Counted from the first letter of the stretch, positions 1 to 11,879 are shown. The stretch is DNA of 64,000 bases from Pseudeuparius sepicola (GCA_963920635.1 OY987298.1:63757949-63821948), one strand, 5' to 3'. Program-made: numbers and translations. The notes: a model not told the origin generated them from the sequence alone.

Positions 1-108
1 AGGTTCATCACTTTAGTGCAACTTTTTATTTGCTAGCAAAAGTGTACTCTTGTGTTATAACGAAAAAATCAACCGTTTGCATTGAAATTGGCAAAATGTG
101 CCCCAAAA
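1..108 (+). repeat. Truncated copy of dispersed family A
   Basis: The segment up to the words AATGTGCCCCAAAA matches the 3' part of the longer copy at 3233-3652, with many point differences. Its 5' part lies outside the window. It has no coding sign. Confidence 0.7.
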
Positions 109-611
109 GACCTGTTACTACGAGCAGTATCCAAAGAGAAGACATCCTTTCAAGCACATTTTTGAAAGATTGCGACACAATTTGATTAATAGTGTTAGAG
201 TAATAGTTAATAGATTTGATTAATAGTAGGCCGAAAAGGTAGGTACGAGTTAAACAGAGATAGGCATTTTCCCCGGATTGTATAAAACAGACTATCATAT
301 CCGATTTTTCATAACTTTCAAATTTATTGTAGGTATGTTATAAAGTTTATAAATTACACAAAAATAGAGAAATCTTTACCCTGCCTAAACAGCCTAACTG
401 AAAATTTGACAAGTAGGTAACAGTAAACAGTTTTCCACGATTGTTTCATTGTCTCACCGTCCAAAGCCTACTTGTTGAAAGGGCGCGCTTCCAATGATAC
501 ACATGAAATCAAAAAAGCTATTAGTAATTGATAACTACTTAAGTAAATCATTAAGTATTATAAATTTTTTGAATGGTAATTTTTTGCTATATTAAAAAAT
601 GCAAAAATATA
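109..611. other. AT-rich stretch, nothing recognised
   Basis: No convincing exon, RNA gene or repeat end was seen here. The frames present are short and interrupted. Confidence 0.5.
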
Positions 612-955
612 CAGGGTGTTCCACTTAAAAAAAAATATTTTTTATCCTTAACTCTTAAACCATTGACTAGAAAAAAAAATTTAGTAGCAGCATTGGATTC
701 TACGTAAAAAAGTGCTTTAAGAATGTTTTTACAGAAAGACAAAACTTTCAACCCGAAAAAAGTTACGGCCACTTTTCGAAAACGCATATGTTCGAAAAAC
801 GCCCTGTAACTCAAGAACGGTGACAGATATCGATTTGCGGTTTTCGCCATTAAGTTTAACATAAAAAATGAGCCTCAGACACCGATATCAGTTTTCGTCT
901 ATCTCCGCCAAAAATAGGAGTTTCCCTTTAAAAGTGTCCAATTTGGCTCACCCTG
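612..955. mobile_element. Short TA-flanked element with CAGGGTG ends
   Basis: A 344-bp segment starts CAGGGTGTTCC and ends CACCCTG, with TA directly outside both ends (610-611 and 956-957). This fits a non-autonomous Tc1/mariner-like element. Inside there is no palindrome and no transposase. Phrases such as AAAACGC..CTGTA and the later GTCCAATTTGG recur, diverged, at 36,430-36,605 inside the hAT element, so the family is dispersed. Confidence 0.7.
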
Positions 956-1069
956 TACACTTTTGTTTACAAATTAAAAGAAGCACTAAAATGATGACAA
1001 AAAAAATAACAAAAAAGATTATACAATTTCACGTCGCCAATAGATTTTTACAAAAAGAAAGTTAGCGGC

Positions 1070-1244
1070 TTCATGGGACTATAAATTTCGGGAAGGCTAT
1101 GGCTGTCTTGATGAACCTAATAAGGGGAGACAGCTGTCGAAGTCTACCTTCTAAAACGATTCAAATATGAAAACACCGGCACATCCATCAGAACTTGGAT
1201 GTTGGTATGATAATACCAGTTGCCGAAATTTATAGTCCCATGAA
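1070..1244. repeat. Inverted repeat with 22-bp perfect arms
   Basis: Arms at 1070-1091 and 1223-1244 are exact reverse complements (TTCATGGGACTATAAAT and onward). The right arm is the end of the minus-strand family A copy, so the left arm is probably a scrap of a second copy facing the other way. Confidence 0.75.
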
Positions 1245-1516
1245 ATAAAAAAAATAACCTCAAAAAAGTTACGAATAAAAGCACGAACCAAAAACAGCGC
1301 AAGTGGCGCTCTCTGTAGGACATGAAGAAATCGACATTTTCGGCTTATTCTCCATCCCCCAAAACACAGGAGTAGCAAATTACAGTTCAGCAGCGTGATT
1401 ATTTTGGGAGATATTGCCATAATTCTATTTCAAATAAGGAACTACAACGCTTTGAATCTCAGTAACTATTAAGATTTGGCCAGTAGTTATGTTAAGCTCA
1501 ATCGAAATATTTTGAC
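1225..1516 (-). repeat. Family A copy, minus strand
   Basis: Read on the minus strand this segment matches 3270-3545: the same run of TATTTC/ACGATTGAG, the ATCTCCCAAAATA block, GGAGATGGAGAATAAGC-like text and TAACTTTTTTGAGG, with substitutions throughout. It is a diverged non-coding copy. Confidence 0.75.
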
Positions 1517-3230
1517 GTCCCCTACCTGCTCCCGCGAGATTGCCCCTTACTTACCCGGACACAATGTATTTAAGAAATATGATGCACATATTCATATTTT
1601 CTCCCTTCTTGTCCATATACAATTTCCACTTTACATTGAAGAAATCGTGTAAAATTATGGAATAAGATACCGTGACTTTAGTCCATAGCATGCTACGTAT
1701 GCCTGCCATACGCAAACGGTATAGGTATGCCATCCTTTTAAACTCACATAGCAGCCTCACTAAAATCGTACCAAAGCTCATAGTTTGGGAACAAATTAAG
1801 ACCCAGGATGACTTTGATTCACTCTTAAGTATCATGTGATATCATCAGTAAAAATCTGTCACTAGGGTAAGGTCCGCGACCATTCGGTTTTCTATTTCGA
1901 TTAAAATAGCAGGCGGTACGATATACCCGACCTTACCCTAAGTTCCGATCCATAATTTCCTAACAGTTCACTGATTAAACAAATCATTTCGATCAAAAAA
2001 AATGACATTCCACCAAACAAATATTTGTTTGGTATGAGCCAAACAAATGTTTTTTTGATTATGTGTGCTAATATGTTTAAGTTAAAGCTACACGTTTTAT
2101 TTAAGGCGACCAATTATTTTTTCAGCCAATGAAAATATTTCTTGGTTTCAAAGTTTGTACTCTTCCCGTAAACAAATATGTTATTTGATGGAATAATAAT
2201 AAATTGATTACAGATACCTCTTTATTTCTCTGAATTAACAATTTATTCATCTCGAATACATAATAATTAAAATCAATGACATAATTATTTGACCAGAACT
2301 ATGTAATATTTGGTCGTTACTATATCACTGGCCTATAAATACCGTACTTAAATACTTACCGTATTTGGCTCAAATGAAACACTATTGGATTGGATATATA
2401 TTATCTTCCAATTTGCTATTTTATATTTTTGTTTCAATCATGCGTTTGTTCGACTAGAAATCATATATTTATTTCCCGTTCATTTTAGCTATTATTTTTT
2501 TAAGATAGCAAAATATGCAATGAAACAGAAGCAGATCTTGAGATTAGGAACTGAAATATAAACTTTGCATCAAAATATTATGTAGAGAGTTTCCTTTCCA
2601 AAAGCACTGCAATATAACCCTTTGATATTATAATATTGATAACTTTTAATATTTTAAAATCACCTGCTTAGGTAAAATAATAAAGGATCGTCGTGCCAAC
2701 GCACAAAAAAAAACAACATATCTTTGAATAAAGCCTTTTATTGGCTTTATAAGTTTAACAAAAACACAAAATAAATTCTATAACAAATTTAAAAAAAGTT
2801 TAAATCACATAAACAATCGCACTTTTCTTCTTTTAAAGAACTTTAGCGTTGACTGACGTATTAATAAACACTGCTTACGGTTGTCAAGTCTGACACTTTT
2901 TTGGCTCACCATGCGCTTTCCGGACACAAAATACAATACAAAATAGGTACATTGTTAGCTATTAGCTCCGTCTGTTTTCCAGGACATGAAGCCATAGCCG
3001 TGAGAAGTATAGTGTGAAATTAACTAACCAGGAATGAAATGGCAAAAATCTGAAATAAAAATGCTACAATATATCGAATATACATTTCGGCTACTTTTAG
3101 TTAATTTCGCCCCATAACATCTTAAATATCATCTACTAAATAATAGGTGTAACCACAGAAAATCTACTACATATAAAAACTCTGTAAAAAAATAAAAAAG
3201 TTTTTGTGTAAACTAAATAAACAATTTTTA
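1517..3230. other. AT-rich unique stretch with one perfect palindrome
   Basis: No gene is recognised. A perfect 20-bp palindrome, CCAAACAAATATTTGTTTGG, lies at 2013-2032, and AAACAAAT is repeated just after it. The rest is low-complexity AT-rich DNA. Confidence 0.5.
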
Positions 3231-3232
3231 TA

Positions 3233-3652
3233 CAGGGTGTCCCAAAAGTAATGAGCCATAGAGCAAGGGCATATATTTTGGGTCAAAATATTACGATTGA
3301 GTTTAACAACTATATGTATACGGATCAAATCTCAATAGTTACCGAGTTAATTATTTGAAATTGGATTATGGCTACATCTCCCAAAATAGTCAAGCTGCTG
3401 AACTGAAATGTGGCACTGCTATGTTTTTGGAGATGGAGAATAAGCTGAAAATGTTTCTACGTATCTTACTGTGGGCCCCACTTACGCTGTTTTCGGATCG
3501 TGCTTTTACTCGTAACTTTTTTGAGGATATCTTTTTGGTCTTGCAGGGTCATCATTTTAGTGCATCTTTTCGTTCTGCAACAAAGAGGTACTCTTGTTTC
3601 ATAACGATAAAATCAACCGTTTGCGTTTAAATTGGCAGAATGTGCCCCAAAA
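3233..3652 (+). mobile_element. Family A, longest copy, CAGGGTGTCCC start
   Basis: The segment begins TA then CAGGGTGTCCC and runs to AATGTGCCCCAAAAC. Diverged copies lie at 1-108 (plus) and 1225-1516 (minus). A matching CACCCTG end was not found, so the right boundary is set by where similarity to the other copies stops. The 91-codon frame at 3355-3630 is not shared intact by the other copies and is not called as a gene. Confidence 0.65.
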
Positions 3653-4600
3653 CAAATAATATTTTACCTATTATTATTAAATAAATATATTATGCATTAG
3701 AAAATTGATAAGCATTTTTATGAATATCTTTAACAATTGACCTAATTGATTTTGGCTTTTGAATCAAATAGCATTGCTTAAACTTAAATAATCATTTATT
3801 TGCAAATCTATGAGCGTCGGTGGACTCAAATGTTTATTGATTAAACTTAAACAAATTAGCCCTTTGTTCCAAATATCCGATTAAGAACAACGCTACAATG
3901 GAGTGAATAAATTCCATTTACATTTTGTTGTTGGTTCGGCACGGGTTCTACAGCGACTGAGGCCGGAGCGAGTCGAGGCTCATCGCTGGGCACTAAATGA
4001 AATAAAAATTTGTTTGGTACAAATATGTAAACGCTTGTACCAAATACTTTTTTTTTAAATGAGCTAACCAAAGAAATAACCACGAAAGAAATTAATATTT
4101 ATTTTATTTAAATAATAAATCGCTCAAACAAATTTGCAAAAATGTCAAACATAAATATATAATAAATATATTTTAATTGAACCAACCGATAATTATTAGG
4201 TGTAGGTAATTCTCCAGGAAAGTTTAACAAGTATCAAAATATATAATAATTATCAAAAGTTCCGTTATAATTTCTCAAAGATTGTATTATGGTTCGAAAA
4301 TAACTTACAAACAGATCTAGCCAAATAGTAATCACAATTTAATAGGATTTAATTTTTACAGGCATACTTTACTTTTAACATATAGACAAAAGAAAATAAT
4401 ATGAGAAGGTAATTTCGACTTTTCTCTATTTTCTGTTCAAATAGCCATACATACAATGTTAAAAAAATGTCGATGATATGAGACTTTTTGTAAAAAGAAA
4501 TTGCAACGATTCAAAAGTAACATAAGTTATATATAATTTTTTTTGAGACGTATGCTTCTTTCCGATCTTTTCTCGCCCGATGTCAAAAGGACAGTAGCAG
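3653..4600. other. AT-rich stretch, nothing recognised
   Basis: No exon or repeat boundary can be supported. TTTGTTTGG-type phrases recur around 4005-4140 and resemble those near 2010, which hints at a shared old repeat. Confidence 0.4.
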
Positions 4601-4609
4601 ACGTTGAGG

Positions 4610-4840
4610 ATGAATGATACCGCAGCCTTATAGTCGAATTGCGCGGCAGCCAGACGTGATCCGAGGCGACGCGCCGGGCAGACGAGATAGACTCTGATTT
4701 TTGAGACACTTTGCATCTCATCCGCACTGACGTTGAGTGACGGACGCAAATTCGGCAAATCGGCGGCGGCGTGTTTCTGGCGAGAGCGACGGGCGGCGTC
4801 GAGACGCCGAGCGAATCGGAGAGGCCGCATCGAAAACGAG
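4610..4840. other. CpG-rich unique island
   Basis: GC- and CpG-rich DNA in an AT-rich neighbourhood. Two overlapping minus-strand frames of over 100 codons cover it, but both are rich in Arg and Ser as expected from CpG-rich DNA, neither has splice-site support, and neither resembles a family I know. A regulatory island or a 5' exon is possible. Confidence 0.45.
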
Positions 4841-5027
4841 GAAATAACAATAAACGTCTTAAGTTCCTGACGTGCTACGAATATAGGTTAGGGCGTTATG
4901 CTTGTTAGACATGGCTTTTCGCCTTAGTGGTTAATCTTGTGAAGAACTTAATGTCGTTTTATGGAAATAACTAAGAACAATAGGAAGTACCTATACTATA
5001 GAATCATGTATAACGTCAAATTGCTTA

Positions 5028-5173
5028 CAGTTTGTTCAGCGAATGTTCGGCCCAACGTCACAACTCCCGTCCTTGTCTGACTCGTGAATATACGACCGAT
5101 ATCCATCGTATATTCATAAGTAAGACAAGGACGGGACTTGTGACGTAGGGCCGAACATTCGCTGAACAAACTG
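5028..5173. mobile_element. 146-bp hairpin MITE
   Basis: Nearly the whole element is one hairpin. The arms start CAGTTTGTTCAGCGAATG and the other arm is its reverse complement, continuing through TTCGGCCC and ACAAGTCCCGTCC-like text with few mismatches. TA flanks both ends (5026-5027 and 5174-5175), as for Tc1/mariner-derived MITEs. It has no coding capacity. Confidence 0.85.
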
Positions 5174-5876
5174 TAGCTTCCATATTCCAACGTCTCGTTG
5201 CCATCTACTACTAATATATATAGGAGGCACCGCATAATTTCACGCTACAGTTAACCGAAATTTTGACTTTCCAACATTCCGGTGCTAGCAACTGATAATA
5301 TATAGTAACTACAAATAAAAAAATAGCGTTAACTACTTTTCAATTTGTACAAAAATCAATAGATCTAAGTTTACAGGATGGTTCAGTCACGATGTAAAAA
5401 AATTTAACCACACAATGTGGGAAGCCCATTAAAAAAAAGGCGAAAACAAATAGGCAAAGTTTAAAATGTGAGGCAAGTCAATAACCTTAGTACCCGAGGA
5501 ACTCGACGCTCCTGCTTGAATTCAGACGGTCAAGATGACTTCTGGAGAGCTTTGTTATTTCACCTTTCATTATTGCCGAATGTCAAAGGTTAAACTAAAG
5601 AAATTAGAAATAGTTTTCATCTATAATATTATTATGATCGGCGTTGCCAGTTGCCAGTCTTGACTAGAGTAAGCTTGTACCACTTTGAAACAAGCAACAG
5701 CAGAAAACTGCTAAATAAAGTTACTAAATCGTAACGAAACGACGTATACATCCCGATTCGTTTTGCACGTTTTCATTCTGACTGGCCATTGGGCCTGTGG
5801 CCTGTCTAACATCTAATTCTAAACTGAACACTGTTTGCGTCTAAGGGTCTAGATATTCCCTGTCCACGCAATAGTG
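5174..5876. other. Unique stretch, nothing recognised
   Basis: Mixed-composition DNA without a supported gene, repeat or site. Confidence 0.4.
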
Positions 5877-5907
5877 CAACATAACGATAGACTTTATCGT
5901 TATGTTG
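5877..5907. repeat. Perfect 13-bp hairpin, 5-nt loop
   Basis: CAACATAACGATA and its exact reverse complement are separated by GACTT. The function is unknown. Confidence 0.85.
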
Positions 5908-5976
5908 ACGTTGAACAGCCTAGCGCGCATATCACTCAGTGACATAATATCAGTTTCACAGAAGATCGTAATAGGT

Positions 5977-6027
5977 TAATTTTCATTAAAATCCTGGGAA
6001 TCGACCACAGGATTTTAATGAAAATTA
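5977..6027. repeat. Perfect 20-bp hairpin, 11-nt spacer
   Basis: Arms at 5977-5996 and 6008-6027 (second arm CAGGATTTTAATGAAAATTA) pair without mismatch. The function is unknown. Confidence 0.85.
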
Positions 6028-6171
6028 CTAAAATCAATTACGACCAGGAAATACCTAATAAATAATAATATTATAGTAGGTTAAGGTTTAGTGACTTTCA
6101 GTTTATTTTTGAAATATATAGAAGTATTGATGGTCATTATACCTACTAATGTCAGGACTAATGTTCAGCGC

Positions 6172-6313
6172 CTTCGTGACACGGGATCTTTGGTAGTTCG
6201 TCCCACAGAAAATATACCTACGCTACAGCGTATATTGTCTGTGGTTGATCTTTCATCACTTTACGCTGTAGAGTATATTTTCTGTGGTTCGTCCTAAAGT
6301 GATGAAAGATCAA
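6172..6313. repeat. Compound hairpin region
   Basis: An inner hairpin of CCACAGAAAATATAC type (6205-6245) sits beside a 19-bp inverted repeat (6245-6263 with 6295-6313). The words TTCGTGACACGGGATCTTT here recur at about 57,443, so part of this is a dispersed sequence. CCACAGAAAATATA-like words also occur near 3155, 8940, 33,835, 34,635 and 58,535. Confidence 0.6.
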
Positions 6314-6418
6314 AGATGCCCGAATTTAAGATTATGCGGCAATAAACAAGTAACCACAGACTTGTTACGAGTAGAATTTGTCCTTATAGAAGTTAACGAT
6401 TAGTAGCCTCTTTCTTAG

Positions 6419-6750
6419 TCAAGATTCGATGGGTATCGAACAGACTTCTTTTCTGAAGTAAGAACCAACACAGTACATAGTTGAATCATTGTATTTGCCA
6501 TTAACATCCTTGTAAATTGTTTCACATGGGTCGCATGTATTTTCACAGATCACTTCATTAATCACTGTCACCGAGCTCCATTCTAGCCGCAGATGTAGGG
6601 AGTTCATCGAGCACTAAAAAGAATCGTTATTAAAACCCAAAAAGGTCGAAGCTTTGAAATTCTTACTGTTTCATGCATTGGGGGCCACAGTTTTTGCCTG
6701 CATACGAGGCCTTGGTGTTGCTGGGAGGTGCTAGTAATTTTGGCAGTCAT
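6419..6750 (-). CDS. Candidate Cys-rich protein, last two exons
   Basis: On the minus strand, exon B (6613-6419) opens after a good acceptor (TTCTTTTTAG) and runs 64 codons to a stop. It includes the Cys-dense stretch CENTCDPCETIYKD and ends VCSIPIES. Upstream, a GTAAGA donor at 6666-6661 gives a 53-nt intron, a common insect size. The phase-0 exon before it stays open and has an ATG at 6750. Joined, the frame gives about 92 residues with seven cysteines. No signal peptide is visible from this ATG, so the true 5' exon may lie further up. I do not recognise the family; it looks like a small extracellular Cys-rich protein. No clear poly(A) signal was seen. A chance frame or decayed gene remains possible. 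Confidence 0.35.
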
Positions 6751-6799
6751 TTGCTCCTGGACTTTTGATACCTGTGGAATGTTTTTGGGATATACGATG

Positions 6800-7450
6800 G
6801 GGTTTTAGAGTGGGCTGAATGTGAATTACCATGCCGGAGATCATGGGAAAAATTCCATTTTCTATTTTCTCGAACCTTTGTTTGGATAATGATCTGACAT
6901 CTGAATTAATTGAGGTTATTGTCAGTTTGACATTTCATGTAGTTTTGACGGACGCTTCTTCTTCTAATAAATATGTCAGCTGAGGGTTTTGGCTACTTAG
7001 CAACGATTGTTGTGCGCTGATTAATGAAATTGTTGTTTATTTGCAAGTTTGTTTATTAGGAATACCCGCTAACAAATATAGTTGCGACTGGGAAAGATAT
7101 AAAGGTTGAATAGCCTCCGGGTTATAGCGTTCTCGAATGGTAGATTTAATGTTTTGTGGTTCTTGTGAGTCATCTGTCATTCGTACAATACCATTTCCGG
7201 ATCCTTCTTGGAATTGGGACATTTCCCATCAGCAAGGGCGCCTGAAGAGGTTGCACCGGTGTTCTCCGTAAGAATTCAAGGTAGTTGAGTACCGTGAGTA
7301 ATCGATAAATTCGGATAAATCGGAAAACGCCGTGTAAAGAAGAAACGGAAGTAGGTTATTCTTCATTTCGACAAGGGATTCGTCGGATATTGCCGATTTC
7401 TTCAAATGCACCTTGGTAAGCCTTGACCTTCACGACCACGTGCCGCCATT
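6800..7450 (-). other. Interrupted coding-like frames, unassigned
   Basis: Two adjoining minus-strand frames (7411-7229 and 7222-7037) have protein-like composition, for example MSQFQEGSGNGIV. One of them contains MKNNLLPFLLYTAFS, a weakly hydrophobic start. They are not joined by convincing splice sites. They could be 5' parts of the Cys-rich candidate below them or the remains of a mobile element. Confidence 0.25.
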
Positions 7451-7610
7451 TCACCAGCTACTTTCTTTCCAGCTGTGTATGATACTATCCTTTGGACATT
7501 AAGTTACTCCGAAGGTCACCAGAGGCCACACAATATCTAAGTGAGTTAATATTTCCGGACCTTGCCATATTTCATAGGTATACTAAGTAAGACATGGTTC
7601 TCCTTTTAGG

Positions 7611-7656
7611 GCCTGTGTCTGTGTGCCTGTCTGCCTGTGTCTGTCTGTCTGTCCTG
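7611..7656. repeat. CTGT/CTGTGT microsatellite
   Basis: An imperfect run of CTGTCTG and TGTCTGTG units. Confidence 0.85.
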
Positions 7657-8330
7657 TTCAGTGTCCAGCTCCGTCGGTCCGTGTGTGGACGGGCGTAGGT
7701 ACTGTACGTTCCGGCCAGTCAATATTGGATTTAGTCTGTCCACTCTTCGTTCCGGACCTGTCTGGTTGCCGTCTAGCCTGGGCTGTTGGTGCAGTCTTGT
7801 ACCGTAACCGCTGCGTGGGATTGTAGCCCTGGGTTGGAGCTTCCAGGATCATAACTCTTGTCAACGTAGATTGGAGGCTCGGGACAGATAAGTTGTAGTC
7901 GTAAGATTTTAGGGAAGGGAAAAACAGTAGCACTCTAGGAGTATAGCGTGAGTCAAGGGGCCCGTTAATATTTTTGCACTCAATATTCAATTTTTATTTA
8001 AATCTCAATTTTACCGAGTCTTAAAGGATTGGTCAACCGTCCGTTATGTGAAATATCTTCCGGTCGCCGTAACGAGTTCGCACATATAAACCAGCTCAGT
8101 TATTTAATCAGGCCTAATTAGTTAACCGTACTACCCCCCCCCCTTTAGTTACCTTTAAATATTTTAATTCATTTTAATTCATTGTAACTATATTATTATA
8201 AATTTATAATATTTATTATTGTTAACCAAAATAGTGTTCCTTCTTTCATTTTGAAGCCTTGCCACCACCACAAACTTACTCCCCCCCCCGCCGACTGGAG
8301 CTACCCGTGGGCCACAAGCTAGCGTATAAT
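7657..8330. other. Unassigned stretch with two poly-C tracts
   Basis: A tract of ten C lies at 8134-8143 and nine C at 8281-8289. A TATAAA word occurs near 8087. The layout might be part of an LTR, but no paired copy, primer-binding site or TG..CA boundary was found, so no element is called. Confidence 0.35.
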
Positions 8331-8371
8331 CACAGACCTATATAGCTTTAGCGAAGCTATATATGTCTGTG
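8331..8371. repeat. Hairpin, CACAGACCTATATAGCTT type
   Basis: The 18-bp arms have one mismatch and a 5-nt loop. The same hairpin, perfect and slightly longer, occurs at 32,236-32,279, 24 kb away. Confidence 0.85.
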
Positions 8372-9633
8372 GTATAATTTTACTACAATAGTTTTCTTAA
8401 AATCATTACAACAAACATAAGTTATAACTAGTCATACCTTCAGTGGCGCACGTAAAAACAAATTCTTGCGTTAGGGTATTTTTTTTTATTTGTCAATATA
8501 AATTAAGCTCTTCAAGCACCGAACCCTGTTATTACTATTTTCTTGTGGAAATTGATCTCAGTTTCCCGTAAATTAATTAAAAATTAAAACTCTTGTCTTT
8601 CCCCCTTTTACACCCTAACAGACTGTTTGCCCGTATTTGTGGATCGCTCACGAACATAATTAGATTTTAAGGGCAGCATTTTGTAATCTAAACTGCGAAA
8701 ATGCGTTTGGTGCGTGTTTACATATTAGATTGATATATAGGAAAATCAAAAAGGTATAGACCAAATCATCCCATAACGAAACGTAAGTATAAATAAAATT
8801 CCTACAGAAATAAATACAAAATAGAAACAGCGACTTGGGCATGGCTCTATAACGGCTAGGGCGTGTGACACGACACTGCCGTTCACGACACGCCGCATGG
8901 AGCAGCCATCATCCGCAGTTTTACGGCACTTATTGTGGAAACAGAAAATATACCAAGTGTTGCTACTACTGTGGAAATATGCACAAGAGACACCAACCCT
9001 TCCTACCTGGTGCGGAGAAGTCTTGCTAAGAGACAGCCTTCCGAGAATTCAAACAAAATAAATGTAGGTACTTTTCCTTATATTTTTGTACAAAAAATAT
9101 TTTTTTTTTGTATATTTCGCAGATTGAATTTGGAAGTTATTTACGGCCTTTATGACGTTTAAAGATTTTTTTGTGAAAATCCCTATGTTAAACCTGATTC
9201 ATACCTGGCGAAATGTGTCGTGTGTGTTAAGTACTGTGTCTTTTCTGAATTTTGGTGTAAGTTTCATAAACATACCCTCTATGGCACAGTCTCGAAATGT
9301 TGCCTACTTAGATGGATGTATTGCTTAGGATCAAATGGCATTTTTAAGTGGCTGTCATTGGGCGCTCACTAAAGTCTTGATCAGTTTAGGAGAAAAACAA
9401 TAACACATCGCATTGCAAGCCAATTCAACAACCAAATAGTTTGAAACTGCACAAATTGTTATGGTTGCACTTACAAAAACAAAGATCAAAAACGGTCCAA
9501 GATGGAAGGCGTAAGGCGTAATGTAAAAGATGAAACCATTTGCGACAAAAGAACATTTAAATTGAACAAACATGCAAGCGCATCTATTTAGTCATTACCT
9601 TTTGCTCCAAATGCTTGGAGCATTTTGGCTATA
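8372..9633. other. AT-rich stretch with one shared segment
   Basis: Around 8908-8955 the words CATCCGCAGTTTTACGGC and CAGAAAATATA recur at 33,798-33,845, marking a dispersed repeat of unknown type. Nothing else is recognised. Confidence 0.45.
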
Positions 9634-10819
9634 CAGGCTGATTCAGTTTTATTCTGCGACACTTCAACAGGTGATAGAAAACCAAAAAATAACCGCACTT
9701 TCTTTTATAAACTATATCATTTTAAGGCCTTATTCAGAAGTTACAGGGTGTTAAAGTTTTAAGAAATATGTGGACTTTATTGAATATTTACCAAACGAGT
9801 TGAGATATTTAAATCATATTTGGTACACGTTATAACGGCATAGGTTGGCATAAAACCTGTTAATATCACACACCTTGAACAACCAGTGGCGTAGAAGTAG
9901 GTAATTAGTATAATTGTTCTTAGAAAAAAAAAATAGAACCACAGTGTATAGCAATAAAATGTAATCAATTTCTTATGAAAATTGTAATTTTATACAAAAA
10001 TGCCCTGTTGGTAATTTTTCGTATATGTCATGGTTTCGTGGCAAATTTGATTTTTTTGTATTATTTCGGGGTATTTCTGAAAAATTATCTAAAAAATTTG
10101 CTCCATAAGTAACACTTAAAGTAGAAATAATGTGTTTGCTACCTGAAATAAAGTAACTTTTTCCAATAAACTCACCTATTTAAGGCTACATACAGGGTAA
10201 GATACAGGGTCTAAAACATTTAAGGAAGTTACAATTAATGTTACGCTCTGTATCTTGAAAAGTATAAAACCTTGAATGGGTAAGTTTATTGGGAAAAGTT
10301 ACTGTATTTAAAGTAAAAAACACATTTTTTTCTACTTTGAGTGTTACTTATGGAGAAAAGTTTTAAGTTAATTTTTCAGAAGTACCCCGAAATAATACGA
10401 AAAAATCAAATTTGCTATGAAACCATGACACATATGAAAAAATGCTAAGAGAACGTTTTTGTTTACAATAAAAATTTACATAAGAATTTGAATACATTTT
10501 ATTGCTATACAAGGTGGTTCTATTTTTTTTCTAAATAAATTATACTAATTACCCACTTCTACGCCACTGGGTGTTCATGGTGTTTGATATTAACAGGTTT
10601 TATGCTAACCTATACCGTTATAACGTGTACCAAATATGACTTAAATATCTCAACTAGTTTGTAAAATATTAAATAAATTCCACATATTTCTTGCAACTTT
10701 AACACCCTGTAACTTTTTTATAAGGCCTTAAAATGATATAGTTTATAGAAGAAAGTGCGGTTATTTTTTGGTTTTCTATCACCTGTTGAAGTGTTGCAGA
10801 TTAAAACTGAATCACCCTG
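9634..10819. mobile_element. 1.19-kb fold-back element with TA flanks
   Basis: The left end CAGGCTGATTCAGTTTTA and the right end TAAAACTGAATCACCCTG are inverted copies with TA outside. Similarity continues inward through the ACCTGTTGAAGTG, GGTTTTCTATCACC, TTATAAGGCCTTA and ACGCCACTGG blocks to a centre near 10,225, so the arms are about 550 bp with almost no spacer. The arms differ by small indels and substitutions. No transposase frame is present. The structure suits a non-autonomous element born by inverted duplication. Confidence 0.85.
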
Positions 10820-10959
10820 TATATTAAGTCATCTGTATTGATAATTTGGGATTAATCTGTTGGGTAGCTTTCCAATGGAAGTACCTATGACATCAATGTA
10901 TCATAAATGATTTACTTTGTCTACCAATTTCAAATACAATCATGTTTTCGCAGCAGCCA

Positions 10960-11330
10960 TTGCTACTTTGCTGCACAGATTTCTTCCGACGCGATGCCTC
11001 GTCGACGGCGCGTTACTCGCGGCCCGGCCGATGTCGACCATAAATCGTATGGCGGCCGCTCGCAACGTCGCAATCTTCCATATTCGTGGCCGCGGTCGCG
11101 TCGCAGCCCCGCAAAGACGAACGGATATGTTAATTTGAATATAATGCGCTTTGTGCGCGGCCGCCATTTAAATGGGAGCCGCTGCGGCGGCGGCCCGCCA
11201 GCTTTCTTTTAAACGAATCTGCGAGACCGGCCACGGGCGGTTTATATGGTAATCGGGGAATCTACCGATTCTGATGGGAGCTGGCCCCGTGTCGCGACGT
11301 CAGTATACGAGAGCCTCCGGTTCTCCTTCT
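10960..11330. other. CpG-rich unique island
   Basis: The island has dense CpG with GCGGCCGC-type words, ATTTAAAT and TTAATTTGAATATAATG stretches. Frames on both strands are open only because of composition. No splice sites support an exon. It is more likely a regulatory or conserved non-coding island. Confidence 0.45.
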
Positions 11331-11554
11331 GCAAATATCTGGATGGGCAAGAGGTCACTTGTTTCCTTTATCCTTTCATCCTTCACACATTATGATATTC
11401 CGCACGCACGGTCAATTTCGTTTTGTACTTGCCAAAGACTAATATATCGCGGCAAGAAGTAAAGTCTCCCTAAATAACGTCAGGATATTCTATATATACT
11501 AGAAAGAGTTCCAAAAATGAAACAAGATATCTTAGTTATGCCAAAGTTGGACTG

Positions 11555-11862
11555 CGAAGAGGCTCTCAAAAACTCGCCACGGTGGCGTCGCTCGTACCGG
11601 CGCTGACTTTTTAGACTGCATGTTTTTCTGCCTTCGATCGACCTTGGTTCGAGGCAGGCGCATGCATATGTCTTTAAAGAAAAACACCGCTATGGCCAAG
11701 AGCGCTGGACAAATGTGGGTTCACGGTATTGCTCCTAAATAAGCTTTCTCCGTGTGATTTACTAATTGTCCTACAAGCATGTTGGTTGCTTCTGGGGTAC
11801 TCCTATAGTTTGGAGTATTGTGAGGGTGAGAATTATTGTTATTATTATTATTATTGATATCT
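11555..11862 (+). repeat. Family B repeat, plus copy, (ATT)n tail
   Basis: The segment from TGGCGTCGCTCGTACCGG through AAAGAAAAACACCGCTATGGC to the tail TTATTATTATTATTATT matches the inverted copy at 20,715-21,148. A microsatellite tail is SINE-like, and GGTTCGAGGC near 11,648 resembles a pol III B box, but no convincing A box was found. The class is uncertain. Confidence 0.6.
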
Positions 11863-11879
11863 ACCGTGGTATAGTGTAT

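Noticed and set aside
4459..4850. Two overlapping minus frames of 107 and 123 codons
   Set aside because: They overlap each other in different frames in CpG-rich DNA; neither has a recognised domain.
7657..8330. Possible solo LTR
   Set aside because: No TG..CA ends, target duplication, primer-binding site or second copy could be found.
10907..11212. Arg-rich 101-codon frame
   Set aside because: CpG-rich DNA is open in three overlapping frames here; there is no splice site, family match or codon bias.
11640..11660. tRNA gene or tRNA-derived SINE from the GGTTCGAGGC word
   Set aside because: No A box, no cloverleaf and the inverted copy alters the word.
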